Translations under genes and position numbers: made by a program
Shown here: positions 54,726-63,765 of the stretch, one piece after another
How positions within the stretch are numbered: the stretch's first letter is position 1
Layout: each line of letters starts with the position of its first letter
Notes under the pieces: generated by a model
The model's database searches: none
What the model saw: only the letters and a program-made list of their open reading frames with translations
What the model was told of the DNA's origin: nothing
NCBI GenBank assembly: GCA_017303795.1
Contig: JAFLBR010000013.1
Location: 62,001-126,000 of the forward strand
Reading direction: 5' to 3'
DNA length: 64,000 nt
Origin: Cytophagales bacterium
GTDB taxonomy: Bacteria; Bacteroidota; Bacteroidia; Cytophagales; Cyclobacteriaceae

Positions 54726-55730
54726 ATGAAGGTTTTAGTGATCCGGTTTTCTTCTATTGGCGATATTGTGCTCACTACACCGGTAGTGCGGGTGCTTAAA
54801 ACCCAGCTTCATGATGCCGAGGTACACTTTGCAACCAAAGATAAATTTGCCGTACTGGTTGAGTCGAATCCGTATATCGATAAGGTGCAGGTTTTAGGAA
54901 AGAGTTTGCCAGATTTTATTAAACAACTAAAGGCCGAGCGTTACGATTATATAATCGACTTGCACCATAACCTGCGCACGCGCATAATTAAAACTGCTTT
55001 GGGCGTTAAATCATATAGTTTTGATAAACTCAATTTGCAGAAATGGTTATTGGTGAATTTAAAAATCAACCAGTTGCCGAACGTACATATTGTGGATCGT
55101 TGCCTCGATACGCTTAAGCCTTTGGGTTTAAAAGCCGATGCATTGGGTTTGGATTATTTTATTCCTGAAAAAGATAATGTGCCTATGGATTGGCTGCCGC
55201 CCGATTTTGAGAAAGGGTATGTGGCTTACGCGATGGGGGCGCAACACAACACCAAAAAGTTACCCCTCAAACGCATGATTGAGTTATGCGATAAAATAAA
55301 TAAACCGATTGTACTGTTAGGTGGTAAAGAAGATTTTGAAACAGCTGAAGTTATTCGTGCATTTTTCGAACGGCCCGAACAAAGCGAGTATGAAGCGGGG
55401 CTTACCGAACTTGGCAAGAAGACAATCATCTTTAATGCCTGTGGTAAATTTAATATCAATCAATCGGCCAGCCTGGTAAAAAATGCAAAGTATGTGTTTG
55501 TGCACGATAACGAGTGGATGCACATAGCCGCTGCACTTAAGAAAGAAGTGTTTTCTATTTGGGGTAATACCATTCCGGAGTTTGGCATGTATCCATATCG
55601 CACTAAGTTTACTGTGCTTGAAAACAAAAAAGTTTCATGCCGGCCATGTTCTAAAATTGGTCATGCGGCTTGCCCAAAAGGGCATTTTAAGTGCATGAAT
55701 GAGATTGTTTTCGATTTTTATTTGCCGTGA
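54726..55730 (+). CDS. Glycosyltransferase family 9 (heptosyltransferase-like)
   Basis: A 334-residue GT9 enzyme of the ADP-heptose:LPS heptosyltransferase type, acting on lipopolysaccharide core at the inner membrane. It opens with the family's MKVLVIRFSSIGDIVLTTPVVRVLK, has DYIIDLHHNLRTR, the donor-binding region LLGGKEDFETAEVI and VFVHDNEWMHIAAALKKEVFSIWGNT, and a Cys-rich tail (SCRPCSKIGHAACPKGHFKC) that is typical of the Bacteroidota branch. Transcribed alone, divergently from the EVE gene (94-bp gap). Sugar donor is inferred. Confidence 0.9.
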   Translation: MKVLVIRFSSIGDIVLTTPVVRVLKTQLHDAEVHFATKDKFAVLVESNPYIDKVQVLGKSLPDFIKQLKAERYDYIIDLHHNLRTRIIKTALGVKSYSFDKLNLQKWLLVNLKINQLPNVHIVDRCLDTLKPLGLKADALGLDYFIPEKDNVPMDWLPPDFEKGYVAYAMGAQHNTKKLPLKRMIELCDKINKPIVLLGGKEDFETAEVIRAFFERPEQSEYEAGLTELGKKTIIFNACGKFNINQSASLVKNAKYVFVHDNEWMHIAAALKKEVFSIWGNTIPEFGMYPYRTKFTVLENKKVSCRPCSKIGHAACPKGHFKCMNEIVFDFYLP

Positions 55731-55799
55731 CAGAGGGTCGCATAGTCCGCGAAGGTTCGGCTACTAAAACTTTTTGAAATTTATTACCTTTATCCTACC

Positions 55800-56375
55800 A
55801 TGTCGGCCACGAATCAAAAGAACAAGAAATATACGCAGCAGGAATACCTGGAACTGGAGCGCAAAGCCGAGTACAAAAGCGAATTTTTTAAGGGCGAAAT
55901 CTTTGCCATGTCTGGAGCCACACGGCATCACAATGTAATTAGCATTAATTTTTTGGTTTTCCTCGTGCAGAAATTGCGAAGTAAATCATGCCGACCTTAT
56001 GGTTCTGATATGCGGGTTCATATTCCACTTAACTCACTATATACTTACCCGGATATAAGTGTGGTATGTGGTAAAGAAGAGTATTTGGATAATGAATTTG
56101 ATACCCTGCTCAACCCGACTTTCATCTGCGAGGTACTTTCCACTTCTACTGCCGATTATGATACCGGAGGCAAGTTTACGTTGTATCGTTCAATCGAATC
56201 TTTAAAAGAGTACTGGGTTATATCTTCTCTGGAATACCGCCTTCAAAAATTTGTGCGCCAACCGAACAACGATTGGTTGATGTCGGAATCATTAAATGTT
56301 AATGAGACGGTGTTGCTTGAAACGCTTTCAATTGAGGTTCCGCTGATGGAGGTTTATCTGGATGTGGAGTTTTAA
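55800..56375 (+). CDS. Uma2 family (DUF820) nuclease-fold protein
   Basis: A 191-residue PD-(D/E)XK-fold protein of the Uma2/DUF820 family, abundant in cyanobacteria and sporadic elsewhere. Motifs are YTQQEYLELERKAEYKSEFFKGEIFAMSG, YPDISVVCG and FICEVLSTSTADYDTGGKFTLYRSIESLKEYWVISS, giving the D/E-K active-site residues. Biochemical function is not established. It stands alone between the heptosyltransferase and a repeat-containing gap, consistent with acquisition by transfer. Confidence 0.88.
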   Translation: MSATNQKNKKYTQQEYLELERKAEYKSEFFKGEIFAMSGATRHHNVISINFLVFLVQKLRSKSCRPYGSDMRVHIPLNSLYTYPDISVVCGKEEYLDNEFDTLLNPTFICEVLSTSTADYDTGGKFTLYRSIESLKEYWVISSLEYRLQKFVRQPNNDWLMSESLNVNETVLLETLSIEVPLMEVYLDVEF

Positions 56376-56445
56376 GATTTTTCCATCCTTAAGACGGTGG
56401 CAATCCTGAGTGAACAGATTGATGATTTAACAAGTTGAGGAAACA

Positions 56446-56496
56446 GAGCGAAGGATCTCCATTTACAGAGTTTTTGAATTTGGGGATTCTTCGCTC
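56446..56496. repeat. GAGCGAAGGATCTCC / GGGGATTCTTCGCTC inverted repeat
   Basis: Arms 56446-56460 and 56482-56496 pair over 15 positions with two wobble/mismatch sites around a 21-base loop, in the 229-bp gap between the Uma2 and PurF-like genes. The GCGAAGGATCTC...GATTCTTCGCTCGCTC style recurs between genes in many Bacteroidota genomes (from memory). The remainder of the gap shows no gene. Confidence 0.65.
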
Positions 56497-56604
56497 GCTC
56501 ATCTGAAACACTGATTCTATCATGTTAGGAAGTTACGCCAGAAAAATATGGTTTGTCTGTTGGTGCGCTCAGAATTTTGGTTTTAGTGATTTGAAGCACT
56601 AAGC

Positions 56605-58488
56605 TCAATACGCCCTTACCAACTTCCCGTCCATATAATTCAAATACGAACGATTTACTACACGCATACCACCCGGTGTGGGGTAGTTGCCGGTAAAATA
56701 CCAATCGCCACTGTGTGCAGGTATAGCTTTATGCAGGTTATCTACCGTTTGGAAAATTACTTCTAAATCGGCTTTCATATCGGAAGGACGAACAATGTCA
56801 GTAATCTTTTCTGAGATTTCTTCGTAAGTAAATTGCTCGTATAATTTCTTCACGTGATTTACCGGCTCGCCATTTTCCCAGGCTTGCTGGCATTGCTCAT
56901 ACACTTCGCCCAGTAAATAATCTTTGCCTTGTTCTTTCAATAATTGAATCACCGCACGGAAGGCAACAAAATCACCCATCTTGCTCATATCAATACCGTA
57001 ACAATCGGGGAAGCGGATTTGCGGAGCTGATGAAACCACCACAATCTTTTTCGGCTGTAGCCGATCCAGCATTTTTAAAATACTTTTCTCCAAGGTTGTG
57101 CCACGCACGATAGAGTCGTCAAGTACAACCAGCGTGTCTTTTCCTTTGTTCACCACTTCGTACGTAGTATCGTACACGTGGGCTACCATATCATCGCGGT
57201 GGCTATCGTCTGTAATAAAGGTGCGCAGCTTCACATCTTTGATTACAATCTTTTCGATGCGTGGGCGGAAGGATAGCAAATCATCCAACGAATCAACGGT
57301 GGGTTTACTATCGATAATAATATCTTTCTGTTTAGCGATCAGGTAATCTTCAATGCCCGACATCATACCCATAAAAGCAGTTTCGGCTGTGTTGGGAATG
57401 TAAGAGAAGATGGTGTTTTTTAAATCGAAGTTGATAGCCTTTAAAATCTGTGGCACCAATAACTTACCGAGTTGTTTGCGCTCCTGGTAAATTTCCGGAT
57501 CAGTTCCGCGCGAGAAATAAATGCGTTCGAAGCTGCACGAAGTTTTATCCAGCGGCTTTGTTATCTCCTGGTGATGAAACTCACCGTCTTTATTCACAAT
57601 AAGGGCATGGCCCGGTTGAATTTCTTTTATCTGCGAGTAGTTGATATTAAACGCAGTCTTAATAGCTGGTTTTTCAGAAGCCACTACCACTACTTCATCA
57701 TCGGCATAATAATAAGCCGGACGAATGCCGGATGGGTCGCGCACTACAAATGCAGAACCTGATCCCGTAAGGCCAGCCATGGTATAACCACCGTCAAAAT
57801 CTTTACACGCGCGTTTCAACACCCGCGCCAGATCAAGTTCTTTCTCAATAATTTCTGATACTTCTTTGTTAGAGAATTTTTCTTTGTATTTCTCGAAGAG
57901 CGATTGTACTTCCAGATCAAGAAAGTGACCAATCTTTTCCATCACTGTAACGGTATCAACTTTTTCTTTTGGGTGCTGGCCTAACTCAACCAACACATTG
58001 AAAAGTTCATCTACGTTGGTCATGTTAAAGTTACCGGCCATTACCAGGTTACGGCTGCGCCAACTGTTCTGGCGCAAAAATGGATGCACATTTTCGATGC
58101 TGTTCATGCCATGCGTTCCGTAGCGCAGGTGTCCCAGCCAGAGTTCGCCACTAAAAGCCACATTATCTTTTAGCCACTGCTCGGTTTTAAATTTGTCCTT
58201 ACCTTCTTTCTGAGCCTTCTTATATTTTTTGCCGATTTTTTTAAACAGATGTGCTACGGGTTGCGGTTTTATTGAACGGTATCGGCTGAAAAAGCGATGG
58301 CCGGGTTTATGATCAATCTTAATGTTTGCAATACCCGCACCGTCTTGTCCGCGGTTATGCTGTTTTTCCATCAGAATGTACATCTTGTTGATGGCATACG
58401 TGGGGCCATACTTATCGATGTAGTAGGAAAGTGGCTTGCGCAATCGAATGAGGGCAATGCCGCACTCGTGAAGGATGGAATCGCTCAT
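56605..58488 (-). CDS. PurF-like amidophosphoribosyltransferase, long form
   Basis: A 627-residue class II glutamine amidotransferase fused to a phosphoribosyltransferase domain, as in PurF (PRPP amination, first step of purine synthesis). The glutaminase nucleophile is Cys9 in MSDSILHECGIALI, implying removal of an 8-residue propeptide; the RNRGQDGAGI-like QHNRGQDGAGI and LGHLRYGTHG motifs follow. The PRPP loop is VVLDDSIVRGTT (about 455). About 130 residues longer than E. coli PurF, with inserts such as KKIGKKYKKAQKEGKDK. It may be an additional PurF-type enzyme in this lineage rather than the main one. Confidence 0.85.
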   Translation of the reverse strand: MSDSILHECGIALIRLRKPLSYYIDKYGPTYAINKMYILMEKQHNRGQDGAGIANIKIDHKPGHRFFSRYRSIKPQPVAHLFKKIGKKYKKAQKEGKDKFKTEQWLKDNVAFSGELWLGHLRYGTHGMNSIENVHPFLRQNSWRSRNLVMAGNFNMTNVDELFNVLVELGQHPKEKVDTVTVMEKIGHFLDLEVQSLFEKYKEKFSNKEVSEIIEKELDLARVLKRACKDFDGGYTMAGLTGSGSAFVVRDPSGIRPAYYYADDEVVVVASEKPAIKTAFNINYSQIKEIQPGHALIVNKDGEFHHQEITKPLDKTSCSFERIYFSRGTDPEIYQERKQLGKLLVPQILKAINFDLKNTIFSYIPNTAETAFMGMMSGIEDYLIAKQKDIIIDSKPTVDSLDDLLSFRPRIEKIVIKDVKLRTFITDDSHRDDMVAHVYDTTYEVVNKGKDTLVVLDDSIVRGTTLEKSILKMLDRLQPKKIVVVSSAPQIRFPDCYGIDMSKMGDFVAFRAVIQLLKEQGKDYLLGEVYEQCQQAWENGEPVNHVKKLYEQFTYEEISEKITDIVRPSDMKADLEVIFQTVDNLHKAIPAHSGDWYFTGNYPTPGGMRVVNRSYLNYMDGKLVRAY

Positions 58489-58550
58489 AATTAGCTTTTT
58501 CGGGTTTCCTGTCTAAGCGGTCTCCGTGGGTAAGCCCAATCCGGTTGCTT

Positions 58551-60029
58551 TTACAGCACAAAAGTAATCCGATTTATCCAACCCATCAACAACCCAGGGT
58601 TGAGGAAGAGCCAGATAATAGCAATAACCAAGATGATCACTAAAAGATTGCCCGTAAATGAAATTTTTATGGATGCCGTTCCCGGTGGGGTTTCTTTCAG
58701 AAAAAGATAATAGGGGATTTTAAGATAAAAGTATAAGGCGACTACCGTGTTCAATAAGCCCACGATAAAAAGTATCAGCAACACTGTTAAGCCACTATCC
58801 GCCCAGGCACTCCACAACGAACTGAATACTAAAAGTTTTGCGGTAAAACCTGCTGTGGGGGGCAATCCCGTAAGGGCTACCAGTGCGATTACCAAAGCCG
58901 AAGCGGGAATAAACGCCACGCGACCAAGGCCTGCAAAGTGGGCCATAGTTGGTAAAGCTTTCCATTTTTCGAAGAAGTGCAATGTTGTGAAGGCAAGCAG
59001 GTTCATCAGCAAAAACACAACCGCATAAAACATAGTGGCATGAATGCCGGCCAGATCTAATGTGGCTACACCCGCCAGCAAAAATCCGGCTTGCGCGATG
59101 GAAGAATAAGCCAGCATGCGTTTGGGATTGGTTTGCGCAAGGGCTGATAAGTTGCCAATCAGGATTGATAAAATTGAGATACCGGCAATCACTACTCGCC
59201 AATCTAATGTTGCTTGCCCAAAGAGATTAAAAGCCAACACAATTTTTATAAACAGCACCAACCCAGCTAACTTGGGTACAACCGAAAGAAAAGCAACCAC
59301 GGGCGTAGGAGCACTTTGATAAACATCGGGTGCCCATAAGTGAAATGGTACTGCGGTGATTTTAAAGAGTACGGCTGCGAGAATAAGAAAGGCAGCAATC
59401 AATATTAAACCCGACTGCGATTGGATAAGGGTATCTACAAATTGCTGCGAAGAAAAATCCAACGTTCCGGTAATGCCATAGATTAAGGATACACCATAGA
59501 CCAGGCAGGCTGTAGCCACGGAGCCCATCAGAAAATATTTCATACTTCCTTCCGAACTTGATTTGTTGAAAGCAAAACCAGCCAACACATATCCGCTAAG
59601 CGAAACCAATTCCAGCGAAACCAGTACAGTAGCAAAGTGCATACTCATAGCCAGCAGGCAAGCACCTAACACAATGGCCTGAATCAGGATTACATACTCG
59701 GTGGCACTTTCTTTTTGGAGCGAAATAAAAAGTGTAAGCGAGCCGCCCGATAAAAACAGTACTCGGAAAAATGCTGCGAAGTCATCGGTACGTAATGTTC
59801 CGGCAAAAATGGGCTCTGGTTGGTGCGGCCAGTTCCATACTACAAAACAAATTGCAGTAAGCATGGCTACGCCTGTAACCAACACCAACACAGCAGACTT
59901 GTTCTGCTTTAAGAATAAACCCAACACCAACGTAATGCATATTGAAACCACCAGAATAATTTCGGGGATAACAAATGCAAGCGATGAGGTTATAGATGCT
60001 GGCTGGTGCATTGCGTTATGGATTTGCAT
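58551..60029 (-). CDS. nuoN: NADH-quinone oxidoreductase subunit N
   Basis: Antiporter-like proton-pumping subunit of respiratory complex I, 492 residues with about 14 membrane helices. The Proton_antipo_M core is clear: VPFHLWAPDVYQSAPTPVVAFLSVVPKLAG (with the pump lysine) and NPKRMLAYSSIAQAGFLLAG. The start used overlaps nuoM by 14 bp; an alternative in-frame ATG at 60011 would leave a 4-bp gap. Last gene of the nuo run in this window. Confidence 0.93.
   Translation of the reverse strand: MQIHNAMHQPASITSSLAFVIPEIILVVSICITLVLGLFLKQNKSAVLVLVTGVAMLTAICFVVWNWPHQPEPIFAGTLRTDDFAAFFRVLFLSGGSLTLFISLQKESATEYVILIQAIVLGACLLAMSMHFATVLVSLELVSLSGYVLAGFAFNKSSSEGSMKYFLMGSVATACLVYGVSLIYGITGTLDFSSQQFVDTLIQSQSGLILIAAFLILAAVLFKITAVPFHLWAPDVYQSAPTPVVAFLSVVPKLAGLVLFIKIVLAFNLFGQATLDWRVVIAGISILSILIGNLSALAQTNPKRMLAYSSIAQAGFLLAGVATLDLAGIHATMFYAVVFLLMNLLAFTTLHFFEKWKALPTMAHFAGLGRVAFIPASALVIALVALTGLPPTAGFTAKLLVFSSLWSAWADSGLTVLLILFIVGLLNTVVALYFYLKIPYYLFLKETPPGTASIKISFTGNLLVIILVIAIIWLFLNPGLLMGWINRITFVL
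58559..58590 (-). promoter_or_regulatory. Probable promoter of the PurF-like gene
   Basis: On the minus strand GTTG (58590-58587), a 20-bp spacer and TACTTTTG (58566-58559) match the Bacteroidota promoter with one mismatch. It overlaps the last codons of nuoN and would give a leader of about 65 bases. Confidence 0.5.
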
Positions 60030-61596
60030 TTATCCCTAACGAAAACCACATACTTGTAAATGATTCTGCAAACGGATTGATATAATCGAGCAGAATTTGT
60101 GGGAGGATACCAAACAACAAAGCCATAATGGCCAACGGTAAAAGCATGGCATACTCGCGCGTGGTCAGGTCGTTGAGTTCGGCAAAGTTGGCTCTTACAG
60201 CAAACGGCCCAAAGAACATGCGTTGTATGGTCCACAAGTAGTAGGCGGCTCCTAATAATAATCCCAGCGTAGCTACAATGGGCATCCACATCTGCACAAG
60301 ATTATTAAGCGATTGCGATTGAAACGCTCCGAAGAAGATTAACACTTCGCCAATAAAACCTGAAAAGCCGGGTAAGCCCAACGATGCAAAAAAAGCAATC
60401 AACACAAATGCGGTGTAGTGTTTCATTTGCGATGCAAGGCCCGAATAGTTTTCGATTATTCGATCGTGAGTACGATCATATAATACTCCGGCAATTAAAA
60501 ACAGCATGGCTGAGATTATACCATGACTCACCATTTGGTAAACGGCTCCGGCAATACCCTCGGTGGTGGCCGAGGCAATGCCCAACAGTACAAAACCCAT
60601 GTGCGAAACCGAGGAATAGGCAATGAGGCGTTTTAGATCTTTGCTGGCCAACGCGTTTAATGCTCCATAGATAATGGATACTACCCCCATACCAGCTACC
60701 CAATCACTGAAATACACAGCACCATCCGGAAATACCGGATAAACGAATCGTAGAATTCCATACCCACCAATCTTTAAAAGTAAAGCGGCAAGAACAACAG
60801 AAATAGCAGTTGGTGCTTCTACATGCGCATCGGGTAGCCAGGTATGAAATGGTACAGCCGGAAGTTTAATGGCAAAGCCAATAAATAAAAGCACGAATGC
60901 CCATAAGCGCCACGAGCCAGTAGTGGTAGCGTCCAACACGGAACCTGGAATAAAATTCTCCAGATTTTGCATGTACAACACATTAAACGTATGCACCACT
61001 TCCGTTGAATTTTCTGGCGATTGCACAGAAAGGTAAAGCCCTATCATTACAATCAATATAAATATTGAACCGAGTAGTGTATACAAGAAAAACTTAATGG
61101 AAGCATACTCGCGTTTTGGGCCGCCCCAAATCCCGATAAGGAAAAACATGGGCAGCAACATAAATTCGAAGAATACATAGAAGAGCAGGAAGTCAAGCGC
61201 ACAAAAGCTGCCAATGATGGCGCCATTCAAAATTAATAATAAGGCAAAATACCCTTTGCGACTTTTAGAAACATGCCAGGATGAAAGTGTGGCAATGAGC
61301 ATAATCACCACACTCAACCCAACTAATGGGAAACTTAAACCATCAACGGCCACTAGATATTCAGCCTGAAGCTGGCCCCAGCTACTCAACGAAAGTGTTA
61401 TCCACGAATGTTTTTCAATCAACTGCAAACTCCCATCCACCTTAAAGTGGATTACCATTAAGATAAAAATGAATACCTGGAGGATATTAACGCCAACTGT
61501 TAACCACGGAAATACGCGTGTGTACCGTGCCGGAATAAGTAAAGCCACCAGTGCGGTTACGATGGGAATAAAAATTAAAAACGAAATGTAAGGCAT
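60016..61596 (-). CDS. nuoM: NADH-quinone oxidoreductase subunit M
   Basis: Antiporter-like membrane subunit of complex I, 526 residues from ATG 61596 (MPYISFLIFIPIVTALVALLIP), which shares its A with the nuoL stop codon (TGATG). About 14 helices. Key motifs are YVFFEFMLLPMFFLIGIWGG (with the conserved Glu), VPFHTWLPDAHVEAPTAISVVLAALLLKIGGYGILRF and DLKRLIAYSSVSHMGFVLLG. A longer upstream frame lies inside nuoL and is not used. Confidence 0.95.
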   Translation of the reverse strand: MPYISFLIFIPIVTALVALLIPARYTRVFPWLTVGVNILQVFIFILMVIHFKVDGSLQLIEKHSWITLSLSSWGQLQAEYLVAVDGLSFPLVGLSVVIMLIATLSSWHVSKSRKGYFALLLILNGAIIGSFCALDFLLFYVFFEFMLLPMFFLIGIWGGPKREYASIKFFLYTLLGSIFILIVMIGLYLSVQSPENSTEVVHTFNVLYMQNLENFIPGSVLDATTTGSWRLWAFVLLFIGFAIKLPAVPFHTWLPDAHVEAPTAISVVLAALLLKIGGYGILRFVYPVFPDGAVYFSDWVAGMGVVSIIYGALNALASKDLKRLIAYSSVSHMGFVLLGIASATTEGIAGAVYQMVSHGIISAMLFLIAGVLYDRTHDRIIENYSGLASQMKHYTAFVLIAFFASLGLPGFSGFIGEVLIFFGAFQSQSLNNLVQMWMPIVATLGLLLGAAYYLWTIQRMFFGPFAVRANFAELNDLTTREYAMLLPLAIMALLFGILPQILLDYINPFAESFTSMWFSLGINANP

Positions 61597-63464
61597 CAGT
61601 AGAGCATCCAGATTATAAAAATAAGTAAGCCAGCCATAGCCCACAGTAAATAACTTTGAATTTTTCCGTTCGCAACCGATCTGGTAACTCCACCCAATCC
61701 GCGTGCTACCCAGGTTACACCATGTACAGTGCCATCTACCATGTTTCGATCGGCCCAACCTGCCACATGCGCCAGCATCACTTTACCATACGCTAAGGTG
61801 TGAATGGAACGGTCAATCCATTTTTTATCGAAGGTAGTTGTTAAACTTCCTGCAAAAGTGGTGAGCCGAACTAAATATAGATTAATGCTATCCAGGAAAT
61901 ATTGAATCAAAAATTCGGGAGCTCGGCTGCTGAGATTTCTACTGAGCCATGCTGTGAGTAGCGAAGCAGCAGTTACCGCTAATGAAATGATGACAATACG
62001 GGTTGGTACTGCGATTTCAGTTTGTAGAATTTGCGTGGCGAATGAACTGAGATGGCCTTGTTGAAATAAAAAAGTAATGGAACCAAGGGCCAGTAAGATT
62101 ACAGGTAAGCGCATAATCCACGGGGCTTCATTTACAGTTAATACATGCGTAGCTGGTTTAAGAAATGCAAACCATAACAAGCGAAAAATATATAATGGTG
62201 TGGCAAATACAATTATCCATACCGATAACGTTAGCCACCACATATTTTTTTGATGCACTGCGGTAAGAATTAATTCTTTTGAAAGATAACCCGATGTTAG
62301 CGGGATACCCGCAAGTGCGGCTGCACAAATAGCAAAGCCAATAAATGTAACGGGCATTTGTTTGCGTAAGCCACCCAGCTGGCGAATGTCCTGCACATCA
62401 ACTTCTGTTTGATGCGTTGCCTGATGCATAGCATGAATAATAGAACCCGCTGCTAAAAACAAACCCGCTTTAAAAAAAGCATGATGCAACAAATGTGTAA
62501 ATGCACCAGTGGTTTCACCCAGACCGAGTGCAAGAATCATAAACCCTAATTGCGAAATAGTAGAGTAAGCCAGAATTTTTTTGATGTCAGTAACCAACCA
62601 CGCACCGGCAGCACCCATTAGTGCCGATACAATTCCTACAGCCGTCATTACCCAAAGTGTACTAGGTGTAAATACCGGCACTAATTGTACTAACATAAAA
62701 ATACCGGCAGCAACCATAGTGGCAGCATGTATCAGTGCCGATACTGGTGTGGGGCCTTGCATGGCATCGGGTAACCAATTGAATAATGGAAATTGTGCAG
62801 ACTTACCCACTACACCAATAAAAATACAAAGACCAGCAACGGTATTCCATACTCCTGATGTTGAAGTAATAAAAGCTAATTCAAGTGTGCTGTTTTGTGT
62901 CCATAAAATCAGCAAGCCAATTAAGAATGCCACATCACCGGCTTTGGTTAACAGAAATGCTTTGGTGGCAGCTTGTGAAGCCGCAGTTTTTTGTTGTGTA
63001 TGTGCAATCAATCGGTAAGAACAAAATCCAACCAATTCCCAAAAACAAAACGTAATCAACAGATTAGTACTGTACACTAATCCCAGCATGGCAAACGTGA
63101 ACAATCCTAAAAATCCAAAGTACCGATCGGTGTTTTTTTCGTTGGCCATATAGCCAATAGAAAAAATATGCACCATAGCCGAAACAAAGAGAACTACTGC
63201 GGCCATCAGGCGCGTAATCGGTGTAGCTAAAATACCTATGCTTACACTTGTGTTGCCGATGGATAACCACGGTTGAGAAAACTGTTCAGTCAGTTGTACA
63301 TTACCAAAAAGCGGAAACAATACTGCGATGGCTGCTATCAGTAATAGCAACGAAGAGACAATAGGAATAAGCCACCCATATTTTTCCTTTACGGAAAACG
63401 CAATACCAGCTGATACCATCGGTATAAGTAATGTAATCAGCAATATGGTGATAGCATCACTCAT
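61596..63464 (-). CDS. nuoL: NADH-quinone oxidoreductase subunit L
   Basis: Largest antiporter-like subunit of complex I, 622 residues with about 16 helices plus the C-terminal amphipathic arm. Motifs: FCFWELVGFCSYRLI, FPLFNWLPDAMQGPTPVSALIHAATMVAAGIFMLV, DIKKILAYSTISQLGFMILALG and the HAFFKAGLFLAAGSIIHAMH histidine cluster. It overlaps nuoK by 8 bp and is coupled to nuoM by TGATG. Confidence 0.95.
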   Translation of the reverse strand: MSDAITILLITLLIPMVSAGIAFSVKEKYGWLIPIVSSLLLLIAAIAVLFPLFGNVQLTEQFSQPWLSIGNTSVSIGILATPITRLMAAVVLFVSAMVHIFSIGYMANEKNTDRYFGFLGLFTFAMLGLVYSTNLLITFCFWELVGFCSYRLIAHTQQKTAASQAATKAFLLTKAGDVAFLIGLLILWTQNSTLELAFITSTSGVWNTVAGLCIFIGVVGKSAQFPLFNWLPDAMQGPTPVSALIHAATMVAAGIFMLVQLVPVFTPSTLWVMTAVGIVSALMGAAGAWLVTDIKKILAYSTISQLGFMILALGLGETTGAFTHLLHHAFFKAGLFLAAGSIIHAMHQATHQTEVDVQDIRQLGGLRKQMPVTFIGFAICAAALAGIPLTSGYLSKELILTAVHQKNMWWLTLSVWIIVFATPLYIFRLLWFAFLKPATHVLTVNEAPWIMRLPVILLALGSITFLFQQGHLSSFATQILQTEIAVPTRIVIISLAVTAASLLTAWLSRNLSSRAPEFLIQYFLDSINLYLVRLTTFAGSLTTTFDKKWIDRSIHTLAYGKVMLAHVAGWADRNMVDGTVHGVTWVARGLGGVTRSVANGKIQSYLLWAMAGLLIFIIWMLY

Positions 63465-63765
63465 GCTCTTTCAAATCGCTTACCTGATCGGGTACAGCCG
63501 ACTTATAATAATGATAAACACGCAGAATGATGGCAATGCCCACAGCGGCTTCGCACACGGCCACCAGAATTACAAACAATGCAAAGAGTTGGCCGTCCAT
63601 GCCGGTTTGCTGTCGGTTGAATACAACAAGATTAAGGTTGGCTGCATTTAGCATCAGTTCGATGCCCATTAAAATCAGCAGCGCATTTTTCTTGGTGAAT
63701 ACAATCATCAATCCGCTACAGAACAACAACACACCTAGGTAAAATAAAAAATCAGTCTCAGTCAT
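63457..63765 (-). CDS. nuoK: NADH-quinone oxidoreductase subunit K
   Basis: Small three-helix subunit of complex I, 102 residues from ATG 63765 (MTETDFLFYLGVLLFC). It contains the two conserved membrane glutamates in GIELMLNAANLNLVVF and VAVCEAAVGIAIIL that form part of the proton path. It overlaps nuoJ and nuoL by 8 bp each. Confidence 0.95.
   Translation of the reverse strand: MTETDFLFYLGVLLFCSGLMIVFTKKNALLILMGIELMLNAANLNLVVFNRQQTGMDGQLFALFVILVAVCEAAVGIAIILRVYHYYKSAVPDQVSDLKEHE

Noticed and set aside
61597..61758. N-terminal extension of nuoM to 61758
   Set aside because: The extra 54 residues lie entirely inside nuoL in another frame and do not resemble NuoM; the ATG at 61596 overlapping the nuoL stop gives the normal N-terminus.
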